Positions 1 through 11,709 of a stretch of 64,000 nt of DNA are shown one piece after another. The DNA is from Chenopodium formosanum (lineage: Eukaryota > Streptophyta > Magnoliopsida > Caryophyllales > Amaranthaceae). The first letter of the stretch is position 1; every line of letters begins with the position of its first letter. A model generated the notes under the pieces. It saw nothing but the letters and a program-made list of their open reading frames with translations. It did not search any database and was not told the DNA's origin. The position numbers and the translations under genes were made by a program. The stretch covers positions 871,001-935,000 of the forward strand of contig CM044874.1 of the NCBI GenBank assembly GCA_024500155.1. Direction: 5' to 3'.

Positions 1-1318
1 GATATGCAAGGACTCAAGGAGCCAAGGACGGAAAATAGATTGTAATTGTTATCACATAAGAAATTCACTGAGCCCGTGTTTAAATTCATATTATCTGAAA
101 AGCCAAAGTGGTGATACTTTGGATTCTTTGGTAATGGATCAGCTTATATATTGCTCTTTTATTCATGCTCACTAGAGATTATATGGTACATCTTTGTGCG
201 TACATCCAAAAACAAAATTGTGTTTGATTTGAAGTGCAGGGTTGAAAAAGGAAAGAGAGACGTGATATTTATGTTGAATCAAAATTAGATTTGGCTTGTA
301 TTAATTAAGTCATTAACCATTGCTGGATGATATGTTCAGTTAGATTTACAATTAAATTATAGACCAAGCTAAAATTTATGCTGTGCAATGTGCATAACTG
401 CATACAATGGAGTACCGTACACATTGTACAATAGAGTTTGCTAGGAAATACAAATTATAATGAAAATGACAATGATGATTGGCTATTTACAGTCCATATT
501 ACTTAATCAAGGCCGACCGTAAGTTCTTTAATCAACCTAGTATGTAACTGGTTTTGGAAATAGGATCTTGGAAGTAAAGGGTATAGTCTCCTTCATTAAG
601 GAGGGACCTCACTGCATAGTAGCATGGTGCAATGGTCTCCATTGCTATGCGTAATTGTGAAATGTTATTTTGAAAATATAATTAGACCGAGTATTTTTCA
701 GTCACCTTACATATTTGTTACCCAAAGTTATGAGTCACCACAGGATTATAGATGTATATGGCCTTTCAGAGCTATACGTCAGTTGACACATTGCTTATTA
801 ATTTAATATGTTCCAAACTTTCAATAACTTGAGGAGGTTGGTAATTATACTAGAGGTGAACTTGACGTTGATTTTGTAGTTGCTGCTTGCTCTTCATTTT
901 GGGCCTGAGACCTGAGTGAGGACAGGGGGCTGAATAACTTGTTTAGTGTGGAGCAGTCACTTTAGCCGTAGCATTTAAGTTTCTTAAGAACTTTGACCAA
1001 CGTTTAAGCATAAGCATAAAAATATGCCTTCAACTTTCCATGCAATCTATTGAGTAGATAGTTAATGATTACTCCATATCTGCTTTTACGAGGACTCATC
1101 CATAATGTGTGACATCTTCTGGTTAAACTTTTTAGCAACCTTCTGTTGCTGTATCAGCATTTTATGATCTTAGATGCTGTGTTTCTATTAATGTATGCCT
1201 CGGGGTAATTGTAGTGTATGCTTAACTTTTATATGCAACCCCTACATGCCTAGTATACAGCATTAATGGGGTTCTTTACTTTTTTCACTTGGGATAAATG
1301 AACTTGTGCTATTGGCAG
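1..1318 (+). other. Intron 1 or upstream sequence of the VAL-like gene
   Basis: AT-rich DNA with no ORF I can support. The first exon I recognise (from 1319) starts with the third base of a split codon and enters the protein in the middle of the Cys-rich N-terminal finger. The start codon and first Cys pairs must therefore lie upstream of the window, and this stretch is most likely intron 1. I looked for a first exon here and did not find one. Confidence 0.6.
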
Positions 1319-4300
1319 ATCTGCATTTCAGCGACAAATTTACTGTGAAGAATACCATGCAGATGATTCTGGTTGGAGAGAGTGTGTTACATGTTGCAAG
1401 GTGAATTAATCGTACCATGTACCCTTCTCAGCCTTCATGTTCTTATGCTTGATTTTAGTTTCTAAAGAGCCTGACTAATCTTTATTTGTAAAGCGACTCC
1501 ACTGTGGATGCATTGCTTCATTGTCTTTGATAGAGTTGCTTGATTGTGGTGGGGTGAGGTGCATTGGCTGTGCAAGGAATTCAGGCCCTAGTTTGGTAAG
1601 TTGAGTCACTTACGCTTAGCCACCTTTTTTGTTTCTGCTGTTCATTTATAGACAGAGTGTGATGAATAAGGAGCACTGGTGGATTAATTAGATAGGGTAA
1701 CGGGAGAATTAACTGTTGTGCGGTGTTTACTGGTACAGTGGTACGGTTCTTCAATTGTTATGCTTTGTGAACTTTCACAAGTTTCAAATTTTCAATGGTG
1801 AAACTATACTGCATACACAACTCATTATAACTTTTGCCTTTTCACTGCTCGCCTGCTCGGTATCCTGTTTTCCCATTTGATTAAAGTGGCTTGTCACGGG
1901 TGCTATTTAACCGCATGCCCGCATGGTATTATCAATATAACTTTCATTTTTATTTTTTCAGAGCTTAAATTCTGGGAAATGTGAAGGATCTGGACCTTGC
2001 AATGTGACAGAAAATAATGCTGGCCTGAAACAGTTTGGAAATTATAAGGAAAATAATGGGAGCAATCAACTATCCATGATGCAGAATCCCAACTCAAATT
2101 TAGCTTTTGGATTACTGAAACAAGAGGAAGTTTTGCTCTCTCCTGCTCAAACTGGAAGTACATGGATCTCAAACTTTACTCAATCTCCCATGGGAATTTT
2201 TCAGAAGACTAGACCTGACATTTCTACCAGTAGCATGCAAGCCAAAGATAACTATGGAGCTGTAGCTCACCCAAACCTGAATATCACTTTGGGTGTTCCA
2301 ACAGGAACTCTACAAGGTACATCCAGCACAATCGTTGATGAAAGGGAACATAGAAAGATATCTGACACATTCCACCAAGGATTTGCACCTCAAAATCTTT
2401 TGCCAACACCACCAAAGGTGGCGTTTTCTCCAGCGTCGGACACAAATTCGAGTGTGATACCACAAATACGTGTAGCAAGGCCTCCTGTTGAGGGTCGAGG
2501 TCGTCACCAGCTGCTTCCTCGTTATTGGCCAAGGATTACAGACCAAGAGCTACAGCAAATAACTGGAGAGTATCCATGGTTATTTTTATTCGTTTTGTCT
2601 TTCTTTTGAATCAGCTATATTAGGTAGCTGAGTATTTCTGACTGAAAATCCCCCCCCCCCTCTCTTCCAGGCAACATAGTCATTCCTTAACTTGTTACAA
2701 GTTCAAATTGTACAATTGTTCCATTGTTTGAAAAGGTTTTGAGTGCTAGTGATGCAGGTCGAATAGGTCGTTTGGTTCTACCTAAAGCATGCGCTGAAGT
2801 AAGTCTGCCTTAGTGGCTTTTAGCCAGTCTACTATGCATGCTTGTTCTTTTTTATAGACTAGTAGTGATAACTTGAGTTTTCACAGGCATATTTTCCTCC
2901 TATATCTCAACCCGAGGGACTGCCTATCAAAATTCAAGATGTGAAAGGAAAGGAATGGTTGTTTCAGTTCAGATTTTGGCCAAATAACAACAGCAGGATG
3001 TATGTTTTAGAGGGTGTAACTCCCTGTATACAGTCGATGCAATTGCAAGCTGGTGATACTGGTATGCTTAATTTCCTGTCTTCTTTATCTTGATGTGCTC
3101 ATTTCTTTTCTTTATTTCTTTTCCTGGAATTCGTGTCCAAGATCTCACAGCCCAGCCAGTTCTGTATCTTGATTTTCTAGATGGATCCTGCTTTATTAGC
3201 CATAAGTATGTTAACATTTCTTCTTTTGCAGTGACTTTTAGCCGTATGGATCCTGAAGGGAAACTTGTTATGGGATTCCGGAAAGCATCAAACTCTGCAT
3301 CTGTACAGGTAGGTTGCTTCATGTGGCAGGCCTTCACTGTGATGACATGCGTGTCAACTTACCTTAGAGAACAGATTGTTAATTTTTATGCTTAATCTGA
3401 CCATTTAATATTGATTTACAAATTTTTTCCTGAGCAGGATGCTGCATCACCTGCCATCCGTAATGCCTCTCTTTCAAGTGAATCTTTCTTTTCGGGTGTT
3501 ATTGAGAATTTACCTGTAATGAGTGGTTGCTCTGGCCTTCTTCAGTCAATGAAGGGCAGCACGGATACTCATATAAATGCTTTGCCAAGACAACTGGATT
3601 CTGCTGGTGGGAATGTCCCGTGGCATAGCAGTGAAAAGTGTAATGAACGGACTGAAGATGGAATGTTATCCACTTCAATGATGATGCTGGAAAGGAAAAA
3701 GAGTCGCAATATAGGCTCCAAGAGTAAGAGGTTGCTCATTGATAATCAAGATGTTCTGGCACTTAGATTGACATGGGAGGAGGTGCAGGGTATGCTTCGG
3801 CCTCCACAATGTGCAAGGCCTAGTGTTGTTGTGATTGAGGATTATGAAATCGAAGAATATGAAGTAAGTGATGCTTTAGTTAAATAATTAAGATTATCTG
3901 TCACCCTATAATCAACATACTTAGATTAATAGATTTCTATCATTATATAGATATTTTGGCAGAAACTTGTAACAAAATATCTATCATGGAAATTTCTTGT
4001 TTGTTTCCTAGATTAAAATCTATTAAACTATTCATTTTCAGAAAAAAAAAAAGGTGAACATAGAAAAATTTATTTTATTTAATTTTTTAGTTTCAATGAT
4101 CCTCCCATCAGCAGGGTAAATATTTTTGGATTTGTATTAATCTTCAGTATACTTGTGTTGCATGTGTTTCTTACAGGAACCTCCAGTTTTTGGGAAGAGC
4201 AGTATTTTCACAGCCCGTCCATCAGGGTAAAAACTTCTTCATTTTATTTCATACATATTAGAATTTTTAGTCCCATTTTTGAGCATGAATAATGAATATA

Positions 4301-7016
4301 TTGATTTGCCAACTGAAACTGCTTTTCTCCATGGGACTTCTCTTAAAACTTTGTATTTGGAGAAGCATTATTAGGAACAACCAAACAACTTCTGTGTAAC
4401 AGTGATATCTGTTCTTTGAGATGAAATGAACATGTAGGGTTTTTGACTTGAAACCTACAAAAGTATTCAGTTAGCCAATAGTAGAACTATCAGTGTGAAG
4501 AGAGGAGTGAGTATGGTAAGACTGTAGAAGGTTAAAATATGCAAAATATGTCCTTTTAATGTGATGGGCTGATGACCTTTGGTGCCTTTTTTTTTTCCTT
4601 TTCAATATGATGGGATTGATGGGGGTAGTTTCTATACAAGGTCTGGATCTGATAGAGAAAGGCTATATATAAATATAAAGTTTGTTCCTCCACTAGTGAA
4701 TCACAGCAGATATCTGTATTATAATGGAGTATGGATGCTTCTCTTTCTTCTTCATAATGGTGTTATTGTCACTAATCCCATCTTCTAGGATATAAATGGT
4801 GTGTGTAAGAAGAACTAAGAAGCTATACTCATTCTTACATCTCTTTGATGAATGTTTAATTGGTGAAATCAGTTGTAGAAACAAATTTCTTTGTTGCACA
4901 GAAAATTTTTAAATTCCGTCAAGAAAAAGGTAGCAATCTAATATTCGGATGTATAACATTGTCAAGTCAAATTGTTGTCATAGCTGATGAGCCAGCCTCT
5001 TTGATGCAAAGTAAAACACTGTTGTAAAATATGGGTGCATACTTTCTGGCTAACCTCAAGGACTGAATGGAATTTCCTGAGTTGTTATAGTCTCTTAAGG
5101 TGTATTTTCTTGCTTGTTCAGGTGGTTTCTCTTATAAGTTATGATAAGTTGTTTAGGCTTCGGTTAAGATCGCTTGTTTTTCTTCAAAACCCCATGTTTC
5201 TTTGCGATGATGCTAAGACTTGATTTAACTCAATTCACATCTTTTATATGTTGGTATGATGGGTTCTTTCTCTCCTGAAATAATTATATCTATATGTGGA
5301 AATAGGGTCTAGTTTCATTTTCCATGAAAGTAAAAAATTTTCAGATTCAGATTCTTTCTTTTGACGGAGAATCATATATTTGGCTCTGCAGTCTGCATAC
5401 TCTATCCTCCCTCAGCAAACACTTTTGAGCTTGCTGTTAGCTAAACTGCTAAAGTGTGGTTTGGGACTTTGGGTAGTAATTTTAGTGATACTTGTATTTA
5501 ATGTTCAAGATGGTATGCCGGCCAATATAATTTACCTTTTTGTGCTCTCCTAGTTTGTCTTTAATTGAAGACATTGATGATATGAAAGATCTTTGCATGA
5601 TTCACCTATGGCTCGTCATCATTGTTGATTAATTTTATCCTATCATACATCTAATTTAGGGTAGTGGAGCAGTGGGCTCAATGCGACAATTGTTCTAAGT
5701 GGCGGAGATTGCCTGGTGATATTTTACTTCCTCCTAAATGGACATGTGCAGATAATGCTTGGGACCAGAGCAGGTTAGTAATTTATGTATTCATACAGTC
5801 ATGCATACAATTAGGAACAAACAGCCAACATACTTTGTACAAAAAGAGCAAACTCATGTGTGGGGTGTACAAGCCTATCGATGACAACACATTTCATTCA
5901 TTTATTGTTGTAGGTGTTTTTGCTCTGCTCCAGAGGAGTTAGGCCCCAGAGAACTTGAAAATTTTCGACATCTGAATAAGGGTATGGACTGCTATTATTG
6001 TTCCTATGTATTACAGTATTAGCATGTTATTTTATGAAAGTTCATCTTTGTATCTTGCCTAGTTTATTCTCTATTTCCTTGGCGCTCTTGTTTGAAAGAT
6101 TTTTTTTCTTCGTATATAGATAAACAATATAGTGTGATGACTTAGAGACCTAGAAGTACCTACTTAAATGGAAGTAGATATTTATGTGATGATGGACATT
6201 TTTTTGACATATTTTTCTCCTGTAGATTCGACGAAGAGAAGAATGGTGATGGGTAGTCGAATGGCACAGGAGCAGGAATCTTCTGGCCTCAATGCTCTAG
6301 CTACTGCAGCAGTTTTGGGAGATAACTCTAATGATCCAGGTACTTCATCTGTTGCAGCTACCACCAAACATCCAAGGCATCGCCCTGGTTGTTCTTGCAT
6401 AGTATGCATTCAACCACCTAGTGGGAAAGGGAAGCACAAATCAACATGTACTTGCACCGTTTGCATGACAGTTAAACGCCGTTTCAAGACCCTAATGATG
6501 AGGAAAAAGAAACGGCAATCGGAACAGGAAGCTGAGATTGCCCTGAAGAATCACCAACAGCAAAATCCTAGCAAAGATATTAAAGCTGATGCGGAAAAGA
6601 ACAAGTCTTGCCCGGAGAATCAGCATGAAACTGAAGATGACTTGCAAGTGGGTCCTGCTCAAACTAATGATGGCCAAGGACAAAATCCAATCAGTTTGTT
6701 AACTGAAAGTGGCAAGAGCCTCGACCTGAATTTCCACCCTCAGCGTGATGAAGACTTAAAGATGAAGCCTTCTCAGTCTAGTTTGACGAATCTCCTTCAA
6801 CTAGCAAGTTTTCCTCTGGATGCGTACATGAAGCATAGTGGTCTTGCTAGCTTGACAGCTGAGCAACAAGCTAGTTCTACGTCGTTGACAGGACAAGCTG
6901 TTGGAAAGATTGGGGGGAAAGTCGTCGATGATCATCCTCTTAGTCCTCCGGAACAAGTGAATCTTAGTAATGGAAAATGTGAACCAGAAAATAAACAACA
7001 GTGTGATAATTTGTGA
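1319..7016 (+). CDS. VAL: VAL1/VAL2-like (HSI2-type) B3 transcriptional repressor, 5'-partial, 11 exons visible
   Basis: Exons read by GT/AG junctions with phases that join: 1319-1400, 1494-1595, 1962-2569, 2702-2798, 2887-3061, 3232-3308, 3438-3863, 4177-4226, 5660-5773, 5914-5981, 6226-7016 (TGA). They give 862 residues without the missing first exon. Domains in order: PHD-like Cys-rich finger (residues 1-60, [11 protein letters not shown] then RLHCGCIAS); B3 DNA-binding domain (about 250-378, with [37 protein letters not shown] and [19 protein letters not shown]); CW zinc finger (about 541-580, [14 protein letters not shown] ... WTCADNAW); Cys-rich motif with basic stretch (about 651-695); EAR-type repression motif LDLNF (765-769). 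Known for the family: nuclear repressors that bind RY (CATGCA) sites and silence seed-maturation genes, and FLC in Arabidopsis, with histone deacetylases and Polycomb; the CW domain reads histone H3. The frame looks intact. VAL1 and VAL2 cannot be told apart here. Confidence 0.93.
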
Positions 7017-7606
7017 TACCCTCTCTTCCCTTGTAATTTACGTTCCTTGAAGAGCAAATTTTTTTTTATTGTTGTAATATCATTTTTCTTGGCTTATGGC
7101 CTATAATTATTTAGGCTAAGTTTTTTTTGTAACGTATAGTGTTAGTGGGGATTTAGGAATTGTTTGAACTCACACAAACTCATCAAATTAGATGTACAAA
7201 TTGTAAGAAGATTCTACAAGGATGTGAAGTTTCAAGGTATTAGTTTGGCTGTGCTTGCCCAAATTTCATCTCTCTTACAATTCATCTCTTGAAGTCAATC
7301 AAAAGCACCCTATTTTCACATCCACTACTTCCAAATTTTCATCCATGTCGAAGAAATGTGGTAGGTCGCACGCGCTAAAGATGAAGACAAGAAAGGTAAA
7401 AACTATTCCATTGCTTTTGCAGGTCTAGGAAGCGTAAAGGAGCTAGCCTCAATCATCTAAAATCAAGCATCCATGAAGGAAATTATCGAACCTCCTATCA
7501 TCCTATATTCCTATGTGTACTTGTTAGCAGGTCATGTATTTGTTTCCCCACTCTCCGGTTAATTACCTGTATTAGGGTGGTTAAGAAAGTAAAGCCTAAT
7601 AAACAC
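7017..7606 (+). other. VAL 3' UTR and spacer
   Basis: Sequence after the VAL stop codon. T-rich stretches at about 7060-7130 are compatible with a 3' UTR and polyadenylation region. No coding sequence is supported. It ends at the target-site duplication of the element at 7607. Confidence 0.5.
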
Positions 7607-8204
7607 GAGTAAGTATTACCCACTACCATGGTATGGGTAATACTACCCAATACCACAATTCTTTTTTCTTTTTCCTTTTTTTTTCCCCCTTTCCTCCTCA
7701 TCTTCTTCTTCCTTCCTTAAACCCTTTTCCCCACCTCCATGGATAGCTCCCATTGCCGGCCAAACCTCCGCCCACCACACCTTCACCTCCGACAACAAGA
7801 AGCCCACCCCACCAGCTACTACCTTGGTCGAAATCCAAAAACACGCAACTACCTCCATTAAAAATCACCGGAAACCACCCAAAAAAACATAGCCCAAAAA
7901 CAAGAGACACAAACTTATGGCTCTACCATTAAAAACGATGAGTTCTATGCTGGGAATCGCTGAATCGGTCGAAATTGACGCCGGTAGTTTTTTGTCAGTG
8001 CTCAGTTATTATTAATTTCTATACTGTTATTATTGATTTGTATATTGTTATTCTTGGTTTTTATACTGTTATTCATAATTTATATACTGTTATTGAGAAG
8101 AGAGACTGCATTTTTACAACATGGGTAAGTTTTACGTGAAATTACATTTTTACACCTGGTATGGGCACAACGAACCCATACCTGGTAGTAGTCTATCACT
8201 ACTC
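7607..8204. mobile_element. Mutator-like MITE (about 598 bp) between VAL and mTERF-A
   Basis: Flanked by a perfect 10-bp direct repeat, TAATAAACAC (7597-7606 and 8205-8214). Both ends start with GAGTA and carry imperfect terminal inverted repeats of about 30 bp, recognisable by ACTACCATGGTATGGGT on the left and the complement of ACCCATACCTGGTAGT on the right. The left end also holds a near-perfect 31-bp palindrome at 7613-7643. There is no transposase. The interior at 7740-7870 is GC-rich and unlike its surroundings, so captured host sequence is possible. TSD length and long TIRs point to Mutator-like elements (inference). Confidence 0.7.
8003..8095. repeat. Degenerate tandem repeat, unit about 21 bp, four copies
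   Basis: The core ATACTGTTATT(A/C)TT recurs about every 21-22 bp inside the MITE at 7607-8204. Subterminal tandem repeats of this kind are common in Mutator-like elements. Confidence 0.6.
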
Positions 8205-8486
8205 TAATAAACACATCCACAAGATCCAAATACGGACTCGTAAAATATTTTTTGTTGGTAAATGACTTGACTTGTCAAACCGCTAAAAACGATGTCCGTA
8301 CTCAAAAGCTAGTGTCGAACACTTCCAAAATGTTTCGCGTCGAGCTTGAACTACCTTAAGCTTGGCCTTGGCTCAAGTGCTCAACTTGTTAACTGTTAAC
8401 TAATAACAACCCCCAATATAGACTAACTACATCAGCGAAAACAGCCGAAATACATGGAATGTTGAGAGGTTGAAGAAGCTAAGCAA
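8205..8486 (+). promoter_or_regulatory. Upstream region of mTERF-A
   Basis: About 280 bp between the MITE duplication and the mTERF-A start codon, so the MITE now sits just outside the proximal promoter. I see no TATA box I would defend. Confidence 0.3.
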
Positions 8487-8596
8487 ATGATAAAAGTTGG
8501 GAACAGCTGTAATGGCGTCCGAGGCCTTTTCTTCTTCATGCGTACTTTCCAGAACCTTCCATTGTTGTATTCAACTTTAACCAAGGAAGGTAACCC

Positions 8597-8628
<32 letters not shown>

Positions 8629-9725
8629 CTTCTTCTTCTTTGTTGCCCCATTTCTTGGTTAATTCTCTGGGTTTTACCAAGTATTATTCACTCACTACTG
8701 CTGCTAAGCTTGCTGATAAAGTACCAGAAGGGAAGATTGATTTGAATTTTGTTGAAAATGTTGATTCTGTAATTCAATTCTTTAATCAACTTGGGTTTCA
8801 ACAATCTGATATTAGGAAAATTGCTTGTCGTGAACCTCGGATTTTAGTATCTAGGGTTAGTGAAACGCTAAAACCTAAAATTAAGATTCTTAATGATTTG
8901 GGTATTTTTGGGTCTGATCTTGTTGAAGTAATTGTGATCAATCCTTCAATTTTGTTCCAAAATTTGGGTCCTGCAACACAGGCTTATAAAACTGTTTTGG
9001 GTAGTGATGGTGATGTTGTTACCGTTCTGAAGCAATCCAGTGGAATCTCTTTTGATTGCGCTGCTAAGTATTTGATTCCGAATGTTAATTTGTTGCAAAA
9101 TTATTGTGTCGTTCCTTCTGAAAAAATCCAGAATTATATTATTCAGCACCCTAAGAGCTTTGCAGTGAGGACTGATTTGTTTCGAGATATGTTGGTCAAG
9201 GTTGAAATAGAGTTAAAGATTCCTCGGGGCTCTTCAATGTTCTTGTATGGCTTCCACATGAAGACTCGTGTTAGTGATAAGCATATCGAGGATAGATGTG
9301 AAGTGTTTAAGAGCTTTGGATGGACTCAAGCTGATGTCATGAGATTGATCAAGCAAAATCCATTGTGTTTGTGTTATACGAAGGCAAGGATCGAGAAAAG
9401 ATTAGACTTTCTGATGAACCAACAGGGTTACGAGCCATTTTACTTGTCATTGCAACCTTTATTATTCATTTGTAGCTTGGAGAAAAGGTTATCGCCAAGA
9501 CTACAGGTCATACAGATTTTGAAGGAAAAGGGGTTTTTAAGGAGGAATTACAATCTTTCTAGTGCTATTGGCATGACTGACTCTATGTTCTTCAAAAGGT
9601 TTGTTCGTCCATTTGAGGTAGTCCATGAAGTTTATGCCCAAATGACGGGTTCTACTGTGGGGTCGCTTTTTTCAAGAGGCCAAACCTTTGAGAATCTACC
9701 TCTTTCTAGGAGCGCTGGAACTTAA
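8487..9725 (+). CDS. mTERF: mTERF-family protein, copy A (intact, most divergent of the array)
   Basis: Single-exon ORF of 412 residues. The start MIKVG aligns with MIKFG/MMKFG of the downstream paralogs, so the first ATG is used. The N-terminal 60 residues are Ser-rich, contain Arg and lack acids, consistent with an organelle transit peptide. They include a run of 13 Ser (residues 39-51). From about residue 90 there are mTERF-type helical repeats (VIQFFNQLGFQQSDIRK; EPRILVSRV; NPSILFQNLGP; CEVFKSFGWTQADVM; NPLCL) and the closing block FEVVHEVYAQMTGSTV. mTERF proteins are organellar nucleic-acid-binding helical-repeat proteins acting in transcription, RNA splicing or ribosome biogenesis. This copy lies next to intact VAL and lacks the conserved C-terminal GRVKGQI of B-D, ending instead in about 20 unrelated residues. 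It is probably the oldest diverged copy. Compartment and RNA/DNA target are unknown. Confidence 0.9.
8601..8639 (+). repeat. (TCT)13 coding microsatellite in mTERF-A
   Basis: Pure TCT repeat encoding 13 consecutive Ser in the presumed transit peptide. Downstream paralogs have only STSSSSNEG at this place, so the tract expanded in copy A or contracted in the others. In-frame length polymorphism is expected. Confidence 0.9.
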
Positions 9726-11700
9726 GCCAATGGTGTCATCGGATTCCAATGCTGCTTGATGGTATCAGGCAATGTTAACTTTGAATTTGTCATCAAAACA
9801 ACTTTCATTATTCTCACAATATCATTTCCTTGTCAGAGTAGCAATCTTACCTTTTGAAAATGAACCAGAAAAAGTTGATAGGCAATTGTAATTGGGAAGG
9901 CTTGATTGCAGGATATAACTTAGTTCTGAGCAATGAGTAGAATTTTAATGCAATTCTTGCAAAGGGGCTTGACTCAGATCTTTTTGCTAAAAGGTATGGG
10001 AGTATTGTATTTGGTTTTTCCCATATGTATCCCTTTATGCAATCCTTCTGAGTTCATGACCTATGTTAAATTTACTAGAATGTTGTTATAGTTACTTTTG
10101 AAAATAGATGGTTGTTATGTGGAGTGTGGACTGTGATGCCTATTGCTTTCTTAGGGAGAGTTGGTTTCATATAATTGCCAATATGAGGTCGTGTTGTTCT
10201 ATTTACCATACTAATGTTATGCTAATTGGATCTTATGTCATACAAAAGTGTAGCGTTCTTCTTTATGCTAATGATTTAGATGCTATTTGAACTTTGAGTA
10301 TCTGTTTAGCAAATATATTGAAGCTAGAGAAAGACAAAGTTTCAGATCTCAACTTGTGAAGCTTATACTGATTTCTAGTGTCTGCACTTTGCATTGCTAG
10401 CTATCATTTAGATACTTTCACAATGTGCATGAGCGAGTCTTTACTTACCTCCTTCCATTAATTAATTTTTCCTTTGACCATGGTATGTTTAGGTTTATGG
10501 ATTTACTTATAGTTCACTTGGCATTTTGTGATGTCTCTCTCTTTCCCTTTCTTATTTTGTTTTGTTTAAATGTGAGGTATCATGCTATAATGCTTTTAAT
10601 GTCTTAGGCTGTTTGTTGACTTATTGTAAAATTGTAGTAAATGTGCAAATTTTTAAAAATATGAGTAATATAAATATGCGATTTATCTTTTGTATTGTAA
10701 AGGGACTGAATCTAAGTCCAGGTTTTGGACTAAACTATGAGGGATTGTAAGCCAAGGTTTTACTGCCAGGATTCTGAAATTACATATTTTATTTAGTTGA
10801 ACATTAATGCAGTAATAATGTTATATACAGTATAACTTATTTACTATAAAGCCAAGATGAAAAAGAAAAAATAAAAATAAAAATAAAGCATACAATAAAT
10901 GTATCCTGCTTCCTTGTATTGGAAATTTGGGAGTGTTATGATTACTTGTATGTAGCAGGCTCAAAAACCCCAGTTTCCCTGGTATGTTACTCAATGTACA
11001 AGCGTTTCAGCACTGGAACCCATCCCATTTCTATACGTTGGTTCACATTGTCTCTAAAATCTATGAAAAGGGTTCCTAGGTAATTGTACGCATTTTGAAG
11101 GCGATTTCCTTTCCAAAAAAAAAAAAAAAGTGCATTTCAGATGTGTTGAGTTTGTACATACAGAAAACAGGTGGTTGGAAGCTGTTAAATCTGGTGCTTT
11201 GTGCACTTGAACTTCCATTATCCATAGTTTATGCAGACATTCATTTAGGTATTAGGTTTTTAGTTGTGGCTTGTTTTTCTTGTGTGTGTGTGTGTTGGGG
11301 AGGGGGGGGGGGGTATTGGGACAATTGTTTTTTTTTTTTTTTTTTCGAAAATTTGTTCTCATCTGGTGCACATAAGACTATTAACCTAAAGAAATGGTAA
11401 ACTAGTTAACAGGGTAAAATCCGAGGGGATTTGAAAAGGGGCGAGGGTTGAGGGAGCTATTGTTGTCCCTTGAATCCTTGATTCTGTTCATATGCACTTC
11501 TTTTTTGGTAGTGTGGCTTAATCAAGCAAGTGACAGAAATCTAAATATTGATGAGAAGTGATCTTGATCATAATACTTTTGTATTAAATATTCCAGTGCA
11601 CCATTCATATATCAAAACTTTCAATTGTCAGATTATGATACATTGCATATAAGTTTTCATTGTAGCTCAAGCAATTATATTTTTAATATGTTTGTTTCAT
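9726..11700 (+). other. 3' flank of mTERF-A (array spacer)
   Basis: No supportable gene. Weak similarity to the 3' flanks of the other copies is visible: 10700-10810 resembles 18930-19050 and 56765-56880, sharing 'CCAG(C/G)TTTTGGA' and a following 'TTATTG/ACTGCCAG' block. The mTERF flank was therefore duplicated with the gene. Simple tracts: A13 near 11116-11129, (TG)n then a G-rich run near 11282-11313, and a T run at 11328-11345. Confidence 0.5.
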
Positions 11701-11709
11701 ACTTCTGTT

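Noticed and set aside
624..806. Short ORF upstream of the first VAL exon
   Set aside because: Does not encode the Cys-rich start of VAL and has no splice support; chance ORF in an intron.
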